Of a stretch of 64,000 nt of DNA, positions 48,477 to 56,456 are shown piece after piece; position 1 is the first letter of the stretch, and each line of letters starts with the position of its first letter. Origin of the DNA: Chromatiales bacterium (lineage in GTDB: Bacteria; Pseudomonadota; Gammaproteobacteria; Poriferisulfidales; Oxydemutatoraceae); contig JACONC010000006.1 in NCBI GenBank assembly GCA_014323925.1, positions 61,109-125,108 of the forward strand, read 5' to 3'. A model generated the notes under the pieces. That model saw nothing but the letters and a program-made list of their open reading frames with translations, was not told the origin of the DNA and made no database searches. A program made the position numbers and the translations under genes.

Positions 48477-49796
48477 ATGAAACAAAATAAGCGCATGAAA
48501 ATCGGCTTGCTAGGTTTAGGCACGGTCGGTTGCGGTATGATTGAGGTGTTGAACCGCAACACCGCCGAGATAGAAAGGCGGGCCGGGTGTAGGCTTGAAG
48601 TGGTGGCAGCGACCGCGCGAGATCTGCGCAAGCAACGAGCGGTAGATTTATCAGCGACACCGTTGGTTGCCGATGCTAGACAAATTGTTGAACATCCGGA
48701 AATTGATACCGTTGTTGAACTCATAGGAGGCAATCAGCCAGCCTACAGTTTGATTATGAAAGCGATTGAAAACTCTAAGCATATAGTGACCGCAAATAAA
48801 GCGTTGATTGCCAATCATGGCAACGAGATATTCAATGCTGCTCGCCAGCGTGGTGTGATGGTAAGCTACGAGGCGGCAATTGCTGGTGGGGTACCGGTGA
48901 TTAAAGCCATACGCGAGTCGTTGGCGGCAAACCGTATTCATAGCATAGTCGGGATTATAAATGGCACATCCAACTATATACTAACCGAAGTAGAGGACAA
49001 GCAGCGGAGCTTCGCTGAAGCATTAGCCGAAGCACAGCGACTAGGCTATGCTGAAATGGATCCTAGCTATGATGTCGACGGCATTGATACTGCACACAAG
49101 CTAATGATTATGGCAGCTACTGCGTTTGGTATTCCACTGCAATTCAATGCAGTGCACATCGAAGGCATTCGCAATATAGAAGTGCAAGATGTTGCTTACG
49201 CTAAAGAATTAGGTTATAAAATTAAACATTTGGGTATCGCCAAGCGCAACGGAGATGGCATAGAGTTGCGCGTACATCCAGCGTTGATACCATTACACTC
49301 AATGCTGGCAAATGTATCAGGGGTGATGAATGCCGTATTGATAGATGGCGACGCGGCCGGTGAGACTTTGTATTACGGTGCCGGTGCTGGCGGCGAAGCG
49401 ACGGCTTCAGCGGTCATTGCCGATCTGATTGATGTTAGCAGAGCTTTGAATGCCGCTCCCGAGTACCGCGTGCCGCATCTTGCTTTCCAGCCCGATGAAT
49501 TATCAGATTCACCTATTTTAGCGATAGGGCAAACCAAAACTGCGCGCTATTTACGTTTACAAGTAGAAGATAAGCCCGGTGTGTTGGCTGGCATCACCCG
49601 CATATTGAGCGAGTTTAATATTAGTATAGAAGCAGTTTTGCAAAAGGATACTGCCACTATTAATAACCCACTGGTGCCGCTGGTGTTGCTGATATATCCA
49701 GTTAAAGAGTGCGATTTCAAAGAAGCATTATCTAAGATAGAGGCACTTCCAGAAGTGGCTGATCAGGTCATCAGTTATCGCCTAGAAACTGGTTAG
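48477..49796 (+). CDS. hom: Homoserine dehydrogenase
   Basis: Reduces aspartate semialdehyde to homoserine. NAD(P)-binding start KIGLLGLGTVGCGMIEVL, VTANKALIANHG, EAAIAGGVPVIKAIRESLA, IVGIINGTSNYILTE, GYAEMDPSYDVDGIDTAHKL, and a C-terminal ACT domain (KPGVLAGITRILSEFNISIE). 439 residues with no aspartokinase domain. A second Met six codons in is an alternative start. Confidence 0.95.
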   Translation: MKQNKRMKIGLLGLGTVGCGMIEVLNRNTAEIERRAGCRLEVVAATARDLRKQRAVDLSATPLVADARQIVEHPEIDTVVELIGGNQPAYSLIMKAIENSKHIVTANKALIANHGNEIFNAARQRGVMVSYEAAIAGGVPVIKAIRESLAANRIHSIVGIINGTSNYILTEVEDKQRSFAEALAEAQRLGYAEMDPSYDVDGIDTAHKLMIMAATAFGIPLQFNAVHIEGIRNIEVQDVAYAKELGYKIKHLGIAKRNGDGIELRVHPALIPLHSMLANVSGVMNAVLIDGDAAGETLYYGAGAGGEATASAVIADLIDVSRALNAAPEYRVPHLAFQPDELSDSPILAIGQTKTARYLRLQVEDKPGVLAGITRILSEFNISIEAVLQKDTATINNPLVPLVLLIYPVKECDFKEALSKIEALPEVADQVISYRLETG

Positions 49797-49803
49797 CAAA
49801 GTG

Positions 49804-50922
49804 ATGCGCGGACTGATAGAGAAATATAGAGAGTGTATGCCGCTAGCGGCTGATGCCGAAGCAATATCGCTATGCGAAGGGTCAACGCCGTTGATACGAT
49901 TGCGTAATATCCCCAAGCTATTTGATACAGAACTTGATATTTATGTTAAATATGAAGGCTTGAATCCTACCGGTTCTTTCAAAGATCGCGGTATGACGGT
50001 GGCAGTTAGTCACGCAGTTGCACAAAAACAAAAGGCAGTGATCTGCGCATCGACCGGCAATACTTCGGCATCCGCAGCGGCTTATGCAGCGCGTGCCGAG
50101 ATGCGCTGCTTTGTGCTAATTCCGGAAGGTAAAATTGCTACTGGCAAACTCGCACAAGCAATGATCGAGGGAGCTATGGTTATACAAATTAAAGGAAACT
50201 TTGATCAGGGCATGGAGCTTGTCAAGCAAATAGCACAACAATCGGCTGTAGCAGTCGTTAATTCTATCAATCCTTACCGCCTGCAAGGACAGAAGACTGC
50301 ATCTTTAGAGATTATAGAAACACTCGGTGATGCCCCCGATTATCATTGCCTGCCGGTCGGTAACGCTGGCAATATCTCGGCATATTGGATGGGTTATAGC
50401 GAGGCCGCCGGACAACAGAGCTTCTGCATAGAGCAGGCGCGTTCGTCACTAGGTGACGATTATAAATCAGCATCGATTATCGCCACTAAGCGACCTAAAA
50501 TGTTGGGTTATCAAGCACAAGGTGCGGCACCAATCGTCACTGGACATAAAGTAGATCAACCGGAGACCGTGGCTACTGCAATTAGAATAGGCAACCCGCA
50601 AAGCTGGCAAATGGCGTTGCATGCAAGCAAAGAATCGGAAGGCTGGCTTGCTACCTGCAGCGACGACGAGATTCTAGCTGCACAAAGTTTGCTGGCTGAT
50701 AAAGAAGGTATTTTTTGCGAACCAGCATCGGCGATTTCCATTGCCGGTTTAATGAAAGATATTGTAGCAAAGAAAATAAAAGCCGGTAGCCGTATTGTCT
50801 GCACATTAACCGGACACGGTCTCAAAGACCCTGATGTCGCTATTCGTCAATCTACCCATCGTGCAACACAAACCGTAGCACCTGAGTTCAATTTAATCAA
50901 CGATTTAATCAATCAAAACTGA
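49804..50922 (+). CDS. thrC: Threonine synthase
   Basis: Converts phosphohomoserine to threonine. The short form (372 residues): SLCEGSTPLIRL, the PLP lysine in GLNPTGSFKDRGM, CASTGNTSASAAAYAAR, and the glycine loop LPVGNAGNISAYW. GTG at 49801 immediately precedes the ATG chosen. Follows hom by a few bases; together they form the homoserine-to-threonine route. Confidence 0.94.
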   Translation: MRGLIEKYRECMPLAADAEAISLCEGSTPLIRLRNIPKLFDTELDIYVKYEGLNPTGSFKDRGMTVAVSHAVAQKQKAVICASTGNTSASAAAYAARAEMRCFVLIPEGKIATGKLAQAMIEGAMVIQIKGNFDQGMELVKQIAQQSAVAVVNSINPYRLQGQKTASLEIIETLGDAPDYHCLPVGNAGNISAYWMGYSEAAGQQSFCIEQARSSLGDDYKSASIIATKRPKMLGYQAQGAAPIVTGHKVDQPETVATAIRIGNPQSWQMALHASKESEGWLATCSDDEILAAQSLLADKEGIFCEPASAISIAGLMKDIVAKKIKAGSRIVCTLTGHGLKDPDVAIRQSTHRATQTVAPEFNLINDLINQN

Positions 50923-50949
50923 TCATTGATAAGGTTGGTTACTAGGTAG

Positions 50950-52041
50950 CTATTCAATAGCTTCCAGTATTGGCTCAAAAGCGTACAGCGACGGCCGCCG
51001 TCCTCTGCCGGGGTATATTTTGCTAATAATTCCCGCTCGCTCTAGGGTGAGTAGCAGTCGTGCTATGCTGGGGCGAGGAATTTTTGCTTGTCTATTAAGT
51101 TGAGAGCTTGTGAAAATAGGGTTTGGAATAATAAAATAGACGATATTTGTAATATATTGTGAGTGAGTGACTTGTTGTATTTCACCTATGAGCTCGTCTT
51201 TTATATTGATAATTTTTTGTGCTTTTTCAGCATTGCGTTGCGATTGTGCGATGACCGCTTTCAGAAAAAAAATAATCCATTGTTGCCAATTACCATGGGT
51301 GGTTATATTATTCAGATGCTTGTAGTAGTCGTCGCGATGCGCTTCTAGATATTCACTGAGATAAAGGCAAGGTGCCGATATAATCCCTTTGGAATAAAGA
51401 AATAGCGGGATTAAAAGACGCCCGATTCTACCGTTGCCATCCCAAAAGGGATGAATAATCTCGAATTGAGCATGAACGATAGCTGCTTGGACTAATACAT
51501 CTTTTTCATCATCGTTCATGTATTTTTCTAAATTTGAAAATAACGCTTCAATGTGCTGTGCATCTGGTGGGATATAACTTGCTTGCTCACGCGTTCCGCC
51601 TAAGGGGCCTACGAATACTGGACCAGTGCGGAACTCGCCCGGGGTCTTATTTTTACCTCGCACGCCAGACAACAACATCCGATGCGCTTTTTTCAATACC
51701 CGACCTGACAATTTTAATGATTCAAGGTCTTTAGATGCAGACACTACAGCGGCACGGTAATTGATAACTTCTTGTATATCGTCTCTTTTTTCTGTCTCTA
51801 TTTGTCCACCTGCTTGGAACCGCAATACTTCGTCTAGGGTTGCCTGAGTGCCTTCAATGCGGGAAGAGAGAGTGGCTTCTTGCATCTCAAGAGGTGATAA
51901 TAATAGATTTGCATCAGGCAAATTTTGCAGTAATGCATCAAAATATGCCAGCCCACGATGTCCTCTGCTTATAAATGAAAGTAATTCATTCCAAGTTAAA
52001 GATTGTAATGGTAATTGTTCGGGTATATGCGCTTTTTTCAT
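50950..52041 (-). CDS. Fic family protein with N-terminal inhibitory motif and C-terminal winged helix
   Basis: A 363-residue Fic protein, expected to transfer AMP or another nucleotide to target proteins. N-terminal domain with SSRIEGTQATLDE, which carries the (S/T)xxxEG inhibitory helix motif. The Fic core HPFWDGNGRIGRLL is intact, so it should be catalytically competent. The last ~80 residues look like a winged helix (IFTSSQLNRQAKIPRPSIARLLLTLERAGII), suggesting DNA binding and self-regulation. The upstream region has an inverted repeat and an array of related sites that could be its operator. Not next to a separate antitoxin gene. Confidence 0.9.
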   Translation of the reverse strand: MKKAHIPEQLPLQSLTWNELLSFISRGHRGLAYFDALLQNLPDANLLLSPLEMQEATLSSRIEGTQATLDEVLRFQAGGQIETEKRDDIQEVINYRAAVVSASKDLESLKLSGRVLKKAHRMLLSGVRGKNKTPGEFRTGPVFVGPLGGTREQASYIPPDAQHIEALFSNLEKYMNDDEKDVLVQAAIVHAQFEIIHPFWDGNGRIGRLLIPLFLYSKGIISAPCLYLSEYLEAHRDDYYKHLNNITTHGNWQQWIIFFLKAVIAQSQRNAEKAQKIINIKDELIGEIQQVTHSQYITNIVYFIIPNPIFTSSQLNRQAKIPRPSIARLLLTLERAGIISKIYPGRGRRPSLYAFEPILEAIE

Positions 52042-52046
52042 ACTTT

Positions 52047-52258
52047 TGTATCAAATTTATGGCTAAGTGATACATTATAGCATAATAATCTATTTGTGTA
52101 TCATTTTTATACTAATATGAGTAGCAAGTAGTTTTGTGTCTCATGTATGAAGCACTATAAACTTTGTGTCTCATAATTATATCTAAATGAGTAGCAAGCA
52201 GTTTTGTGTCTCATGTATGAAGCACTATAAACTTTGTGTCTCATAATCACATCTAAAT
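52047..52258. promoter_or_regulatory. Array of repeated operator-like sites upstream of fic
   Basis: Directly before the fic start is a perfect inverted repeat TGTATCA-14-TGATACA (52047-52053 and 52068-52074). TGTATCA recurs at 52097-52103, and the variant TGTCTCA at 52137, 52167, 52207 and 52237. The last four sit within two 70-base direct repeats (52119-52188 and 52189-52258). Seven sites in ~200 bases look like iterons for a DNA-binding protein, possibly the Fic protein itself. Confidence 0.6.
52119..52258. repeat. Two 70-bp tandem direct repeats
   Basis: Units 52119-52188 and 52189-52258 are nearly identical (the differences seen are at the GTAGTTTT/GCAGTTTT position and in ATAATTAT/ATAATCAC); a third unit begins and fades (GAGTTGC...). 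Non-coding. Confidence 0.85.
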
Positions 52259-52356
52259 GAGTTGCTATAATTGTTATATTTTATATATCTACCCAGTAAA
52301 CTACAATGCTCAGCAGTGCTACCAGCTGGCCTGTAACAGACAAGTAGTTTTATAAT

Positions 52357-53307
52357 TTAATCCAGTGCAATAAAAGTTCCGTTGCTTTGCCGTGCGACCT
52401 CGCGCATCAAGGTTGAAAGGCGAAGAATGTCGCCGCCTTGTTGATTGTAGAAACCAATGCCGTGGATGCGAGCAATGGGTTTACCGGTTGACGGGTCGGT
52501 GTTTAACCTGGCAACGGTTTGCAGCACCGGATCATACGATGAGCCGGTATAGTCGTCTCCTAAGATATAGATTGAGACTTTCATACCACGCTTCACATAA
52601 CGCCTCAATGCTTCTTGTAACCCTTCTACTGGGCTACTGTTTGAAAATGCCTGCCAAGTCCTGAGTAGCCGTAACACCCGACTGCGTAGACTAGGTGTGT
52701 CGTTGAGCCATTTCCCCTTATATGCGGATATCAGGGGTATGCCATTGTCATTGAGTATCTGAAAACCTTTGACTTCGGGATGTATATTCAATATATTTTC
52801 CATTTCCCGCATCACTCTAGCCCAGATTTCTTGCATAGAACCTGAAGTGTCAACAATGAATATGATGTGGTCAGCATCCACTGGTATACCACCGGCGTAG
52901 ATTTCTTCTGTGACATTAGAGTCGGCACTGATCGTCGCCGAGGGTGATTTTAGTTTTTGCCTGAGTGCAGTGACCTCCGCACTGAGTCTGGTATTCTCTG
53001 ACTGCATCGCGCTAAGCGTTTGTGTCGCTTTGGTAATGGCATTTTTAAGTTGCGTTTCTTTATTGCTTTGCTGGTTCAGCGTTGATGAAAGCTGCTGTGA
53101 TTGAGATTTGATATCACTGTCCAATGTTTGGGCTTGACTGAATGTTCTGATTAATTCGGCAATGCGTTCTATGTCAACTGTTCCTCCGACGATCGTTGAT
53201 TTAGAAAGCAATACAAGCAGTACTACGGCACCAAAGCCACAAGATATGACATCTAAGAATGATAGATTGAATATCTCAAAATTGCGAGAGCGTCTTTTTA
53301 CGGCCAT
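52357..53307 (-). CDS. Membrane-anchored coiled-coil / von Willebrand A protein with ExbD-like start (vWA-2)
   Basis: 316 residues. The N-terminus is short and basic, then FNLSFLDVISCGFGAVVLLVLL, a single membrane segment beginning with an Asp placed as in ExbD/TolR. Residues ~50-125 are a predicted coiled coil rich in Gln/Ser. A vWA domain follows with the metal-site start FIVDTSGSM and a later Asp in ILGDDYTG; the usual Thr loop reads NSSPVEGL. Expected topology: periplasmic vWA. It overlaps the preceding vWA gene by 10 bases and is last in the channel operon. Confidence 0.8.
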   Translation of the reverse strand: MAVKRRSRNFEIFNLSFLDVISCGFGAVVLLVLLSKSTIVGGTVDIERIAELIRTFSQAQTLDSDIKSQSQQLSSTLNQQSNKETQLKNAITKATQTLSAMQSENTRLSAEVTALRQKLKSPSATISADSNVTEEIYAGGIPVDADHIIFIVDTSGSMQEIWARVMREMENILNIHPEVKGFQILNDNGIPLISAYKGKWLNDTPSLRSRVLRLLRTWQAFSNSSPVEGLQEALRRYVKRGMKVSIYILGDDYTGSSYDPVLQTVARLNTDPSTGKPIARIHGIGFYNQQGGDILRLSTLMREVARQSNGTFIALD

Positions 53308-54368
53308 GATGATTCAGGCGATATAAGCATGCCGTCGCTTCTAGCTGTCCATTGCCAGAATGCACCGGCAGCGTCGGAGTCACCTTCCAAAGCTAGCAGG
53401 ATCACATTGACTGGTGCATTTTCTTTGTACGACAAAATGATATTGTTAAGCAATTTGATTCTGCACTTGCCGCTGATATTTTTTGCGGTACCAATAATAG
53501 AGTTGCAACCGGAGAAAAACGACTTTACTGCACCAATTCTTCCGATACGGCCTTGAGTAGGTAAACCGTCGGTTACTAAATAAACATTTGAAAAACCGAC
53601 TGCAACATTGCGCATTAAAGCAATGGCTGCGTGTAGATTAGTGCCGCCTTCAGGTACGAGTTGCTTGAAGTCAGATAATACCGTCGCCGCGTCTTTAATA
53701 TCACCTCCTTTTTTCCATCCACTACCACCGATGATCGCAGCTTGTTCAGCAAAGTGAATGATTTGATAGTCGCTACCTGCGGGTACTTTGGCTACCAACC
53801 ATTCAACGATACGCTGTGTGCGTTGCCACTTAGGGCTTTGCTGGCGTTCTACTGGCGATGCAATTTTGTAACGAATAATATCTATCAAACGTTCCTCAGT
53901 CATCGATGCACTACTATCGACCAATATAACAATTTTCCTACCTTCTACTGTTAAACCCAGCAGGTAATCTTCCAATCCTCTGTTCACTACTGGCACTGGG
54001 GCAGGGGGGGCTTGAGTCGCTATGTCGGCTTGTGCTTGTAGTTTTTCCAGTTGTGCTTGCAATGACTGGCGCGTATCTTTTGTTGTATTGATATTCGCCA
54101 CCAGACTTAACAACTGCGCATTGAGCTTTGCCAACATAGCCTGGCTAGCGTCGGCTTGGTTCTGCAATACTGCTACGGATTGTTGTGATTGAAGGTTTTG
54201 TGATTCTAAAACTGCGATGTCGGCTTGCAGTGCAGAGGATTGTTGGTCGGGTAGTTCCGTTTGAAATTTGACTAACATCAATATCAGTATGACAGCACCC
54301 AAGCCGCACGACATAACATCGAGGAAAGCGATGTTAAATCCTTCGGTCTTTCTTTTAAGATGTCTCAC
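53298..54368 (-). CDS. Membrane-anchored coiled-coil / von Willebrand A protein with ExbD-like start (vWA-1)
   Basis: 356 residues built like its neighbour: GFNIAFLDVMSCGLGAVILILML membrane segment with the ExbD/TolR-type Asp, a long Gln-rich coiled coil (~residues 40-120), a short Pro/Ala linker, then a vWA domain with a complete metal-ion site (LVDSSASM; PEGGTNLHAA; VTDGLP). The two vWA proteins are paralogues with the same FLDVxSCGxGAV segment, as if two different ExbD-like partners pair with one channel. 13 bases after the TolQ/ExbB-like gene. Confidence 0.82.
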   Translation of the reverse strand: MRHLKRKTEGFNIAFLDVMSCGLGAVILILMLVKFQTELPDQQSSALQADIAVLESQNLQSQQSVAVLQNQADASQAMLAKLNAQLLSLVANINTTKDTRQSLQAQLEKLQAQADIATQAPPAPVPVVNRGLEDYLLGLTVEGRKIVILVDSSASMTEERLIDIIRYKIASPVERQQSPKWQRTQRIVEWLVAKVPAGSDYQIIHFAEQAAIIGGSGWKKGGDIKDAATVLSDFKQLVPEGGTNLHAAIALMRNVAVGFSNVYLVTDGLPTQGRIGRIGAVKSFFSGCNSIIGTAKNISGKCRIKLLNNIILSYKENAPVNVILLALEGDSDAAGAFWQWTARSDGMLISPESSWP

Positions 54369-54381
54369 GACCAGATGATGA

Positions 54382-55179
54382 TTAACTTTTTCCTATCGGA
54401 TTCATAATATGCGTCTCGCAATAAGCTCTGATATCAACGATAAGCCCGTCTTGTATCCTCTGTAGTTGATGTAGTAAGAGCATCAAGAATATGCTGATAA
54501 TGAGCGCGACCAGAGTGGAATTAAATGCAATTCCCAAGCTATTCGTCATGCCGGCGATATTACCAGCAAGCGCTTGGTCAGCTTGCGATAATGCTTGTCC
54601 TATACCGCGCACAGTACCAATAAAACCGATCGAGGGTATAGCCCATATCAAATAGCGGATCATCGAGTTTTCTGCCTCTATACTCAATACCAATGCATCC
54701 ATTTTTGCATCGATCGCCTCGGCAGTGTAATGCACATCTTTAGTGATTAGGAATCGGTCTAGACCTACCATCAGTGTTTGCACCAGAGAAGTTTTGACCA
54801 CATCAGCAGGCAACGCAGCGAGTTGCTCACGCGCCGCTTTGGCAACGGCAATTTTGTTGTTGTCTAGCATATCCGAAAACGCAATTAAGTTTTCGTCAAA
54901 GAGATAACGATCTTTGCTGATCGCAATCATTTTACCGACGATTAAATAGCTACCCCATAGCATGAGAATGATGCATATTTCTTGTTCTAAATCCTTTATG
55001 ATGATAAAGAGGTTGCGTGGCACGGCTTGCCCTTGACTTTCGGCTAGCGCAATGGCAATTTCGGCATTGGGTAGAATAAAACCAATGTACAGCAAATGCA
55101 CTGCCAACACTGATATAACCAATGCCCCTAAATTTTTAACCATATTTTTAACCATAGATAGCGCTGGCTTAGATGTCAA
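54382..55179 (-). CDS. MotA/TolQ/ExbB-family proton-channel protein
   Basis: 265 residues with an N-terminal hydrophobic segment, a second near residue 70, and the hallmark pair at the end: YLIWAIPSIGFIGTVRGIGQAL and the helix NSLGIAFNSTLVALIISIFLMLLLHQL with the Thr/Ser positions of the family. In TolQ/ExbB/MotA, five such subunits surround two TM helices of the Asp-bearing partner. The partner role is probably played by the two following vWA proteins. The start may be the TTG at 55179, which overlaps the 46-residue gene by 11 bases, or the ATG at 55155. Confidence 0.82.
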   Translation of the reverse strand: MTSKPALSMVKNMVKNLGALVISVLAVHLLYIGFILPNAEIAIALAESQGQAVPRNLFIIIKDLEQEICIILMLWGSYLIVGKMIAISKDRYLFDENLIAFSDMLDNNKIAVAKAAREQLAALPADVVKTSLVQTLMVGLDRFLITKDVHYTAEAIDAKMDALVLSIEAENSMIRYLIWAIPSIGFIGTVRGIGQALSQADQALAGNIAGMTNSLGIAFNSTLVALIISIFLMLLLHQLQRIQDGLIVDIRAYCETHIMNPIGKS

Positions 55180-55309
55180 CCGGGAAAGCCGCCGGTGAAT
55201 TAAGACTCACTGAATAACTGGCAATACCAGCAATCGCAACACCAGTAATCAGCAAGACTATTAATAGTACGAGCATAGCCCGACGCTTTTTGTAGAGCTT
55301 ATATTTCAT
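55169..55309 (-). CDS. 46-residue membrane peptide at the head of the channel operon
   Basis: A short frame beginning MKYKLYKKRRAMLVLLIVLL: a strongly basic start, one hydrophobic helix, then a ~17-residue polar/hydrophobic tail ending AFPVDI. Its stop codon lies inside the start of the TolQ/ExbB-like gene (11-base overlap), as expected of a translationally coupled upstream gene. No clear ribosome site is seen. It could be a small subunit of the channel complex. No known family recognised. Confidence 0.55.
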   Translation of the reverse strand: MKYKLYKKRRAMLVLLIVLLITGVAIAGIASYSVSLNSPAAFPVDI

Positions 55310-55514
55310 AATGGAAGTATAACAAAATACGAAGCGCATGCGTAGTCGGATGAGATTGGAACTTACCGGTAGTGATATCAGGTATTCTCAAATCTTAGAA
55401 ACATCTATAAACATTGACTCTCTTTTCTATCTGATGGCGTCGTGCATTTGTTTTACAAGTTGCATTTTTTTTACTACACTATTATTTTTGTCAACCTAGG
55501 AGGAAGTAAACGCC

Positions 55515-55943
55515 ATGAAAAACAAAGATATCATTGAAATTATGAATAAAATCTTAGAGCATGAACTGGCAGGTGTGGTGCGCTATACGCACTATTCTTT
55601 GATGGTTTATGGTTATAACCGTATTCCTGTTGTTTCTTGGCTTCGTGCCCAAGCAACAGAATCTCTCACGCACGCACAACAAGTGGGAGAACATATAACG
55701 ACTTTGGGTGGCCATCCGTCATTAAAGATAAGCCCTCTTCTAGAGACACATAAGCACACAATAGAAGATATTCTAAAAGAAAGTCTGGAACACGAACAAC
55801 AACAACTAGCTCTATACTATGCGCTTCTTAAAAAAGCACAAGACCAAATCATCTGGCTGGAAGATTTTTCAAGGAACTTAATACTTGAAGAGGAGCAACA
55901 TATATCAGAAGTAGAAAAAATGCTCAGGCCTCCCGGACACTGA
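55515..55943 (+). CDS. Ferritin-like (bacterioferritin-type) protein
   Basis: 142 residues, four-helix ferritin fold with the di-iron ligands EHELAGVVRYTHYS, ESLTHAQQVGEH, LEHEQQQLALYY and LILEEEQHISE. Closer to small bacterioferritin/DUF-type ferritin-like proteins than to full bacterioferritin; the haem-binding Met could not be assigned. AGGAGG lies 9 bases before the ATG, a strong ribosome site. Likely iron storage or oxidative-stress protection. It lies between the two minus-strand operons. Confidence 0.85.
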   Translation: MKNKDIIEIMNKILEHELAGVVRYTHYSLMVYGYNRIPVVSWLRAQATESLTHAQQVGEHITTLGGHPSLKISPLLETHKHTIEDILKESLEHEQQQLALYYALLKKAQDQIIWLEDFSRNLILEEEQHISEVEKMLRPPGH

Positions 55944-56074
55944 AATTGGCAGTTTATCGGCTATTTCCTACCACTTATCAGTATTGTGAGAAAAACTGCA
56001 TATTAGCAAGGGATAATCAGATAGCTTGCTGTTAGGCAAGTACATCTTTTTAATTTTTGACTAAGGAGTGTATA

Positions 56075-56422
56075 ATGTCACACAAATCAGCCTTAAATAA
56101 AATATTTTTAAAAATCCCTGATACAACTGATAGGGAGGTAAATATGGCAATAGATAGCTTTGCCCAAATGAATAATTCAGCCATCAAGGATGCCATCAAA
56201 GATTTGGAGGCTCGGATGGCAACTAAGGATGACATCAGAGATTTAGAAGCTCGGATGGCAACTAAGGATGACATCAAAGATTTGGAAGCTCGGATGGCAA
56301 CTAAGGATGACATCAAAGATTTGGAAATCAAATTGAGTTGGCGGGCAGTTTATTTGATTGTCGCAATAATGGCATTGAACTATTCGGCTATGGGTATCAC
56401 TTTGTATTTCATAATGTCTTAA
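56075..56422 (+). CDS. Coiled-coil protein with a C-terminal membrane helix (13-residue repeats)
   Basis: 115 residues. AAGGAG precedes the ATG at 56075; an in-frame upstream start at 56057 is less likely. The middle consists of the unit DLEARMATKDDIK, three times plus a partial fourth, then one membrane helix (AVYLIVAIMALNYSAMGITL). This resembles the CCDC90/DUF1640-like small coiled-coil membrane proteins common in bacteria. A similar architecture (TKxDI repeats and a final membrane helix) occurs in the partial gene at the right edge. Function unknown. Confidence 0.6.
   Translation: MSHKSALNKIFLKIPDTTDREVNMAIDSFAQMNNSAIKDAIKDLEARMATKDDIRDLEARMATKDDIKDLEARMATKDDIKDLEIKLSWRAVYLIVAIMALNYSAMGITLYFIMS
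56201..56317 (+). repeat. 39-bp tandem repeat inside the coiled-coil gene
   Basis: Units start at 56201, 56240 and 56279, with a partial at 56318. Each encodes 13 residues and the frame is kept. Confidence 0.9.
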
Positions 56423-56456
56423 TTGAAAAGGCTATAGATAGGTTTCCTACATATAC

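Noticed and set aside
50950-52041. Fic as half of a classic toxin-antitoxin pair
   Set aside because: The inhibitory motif is inside the protein itself and no small antitoxin gene adjoins it.
52119-52258. 70-bp repeats as a CRISPR array
   Set aside because: Only two units, no spacers and no cas genes; the short sites inside fit operator repeats better.
52357-55179. Zorya-type phage defence (MotA-like plus membrane partner)
   Set aside because: No OmpA-like peptidoglycan-binding domain in the partner, and no helicase or nuclease genes next to it; the vWA domains point to a different system.
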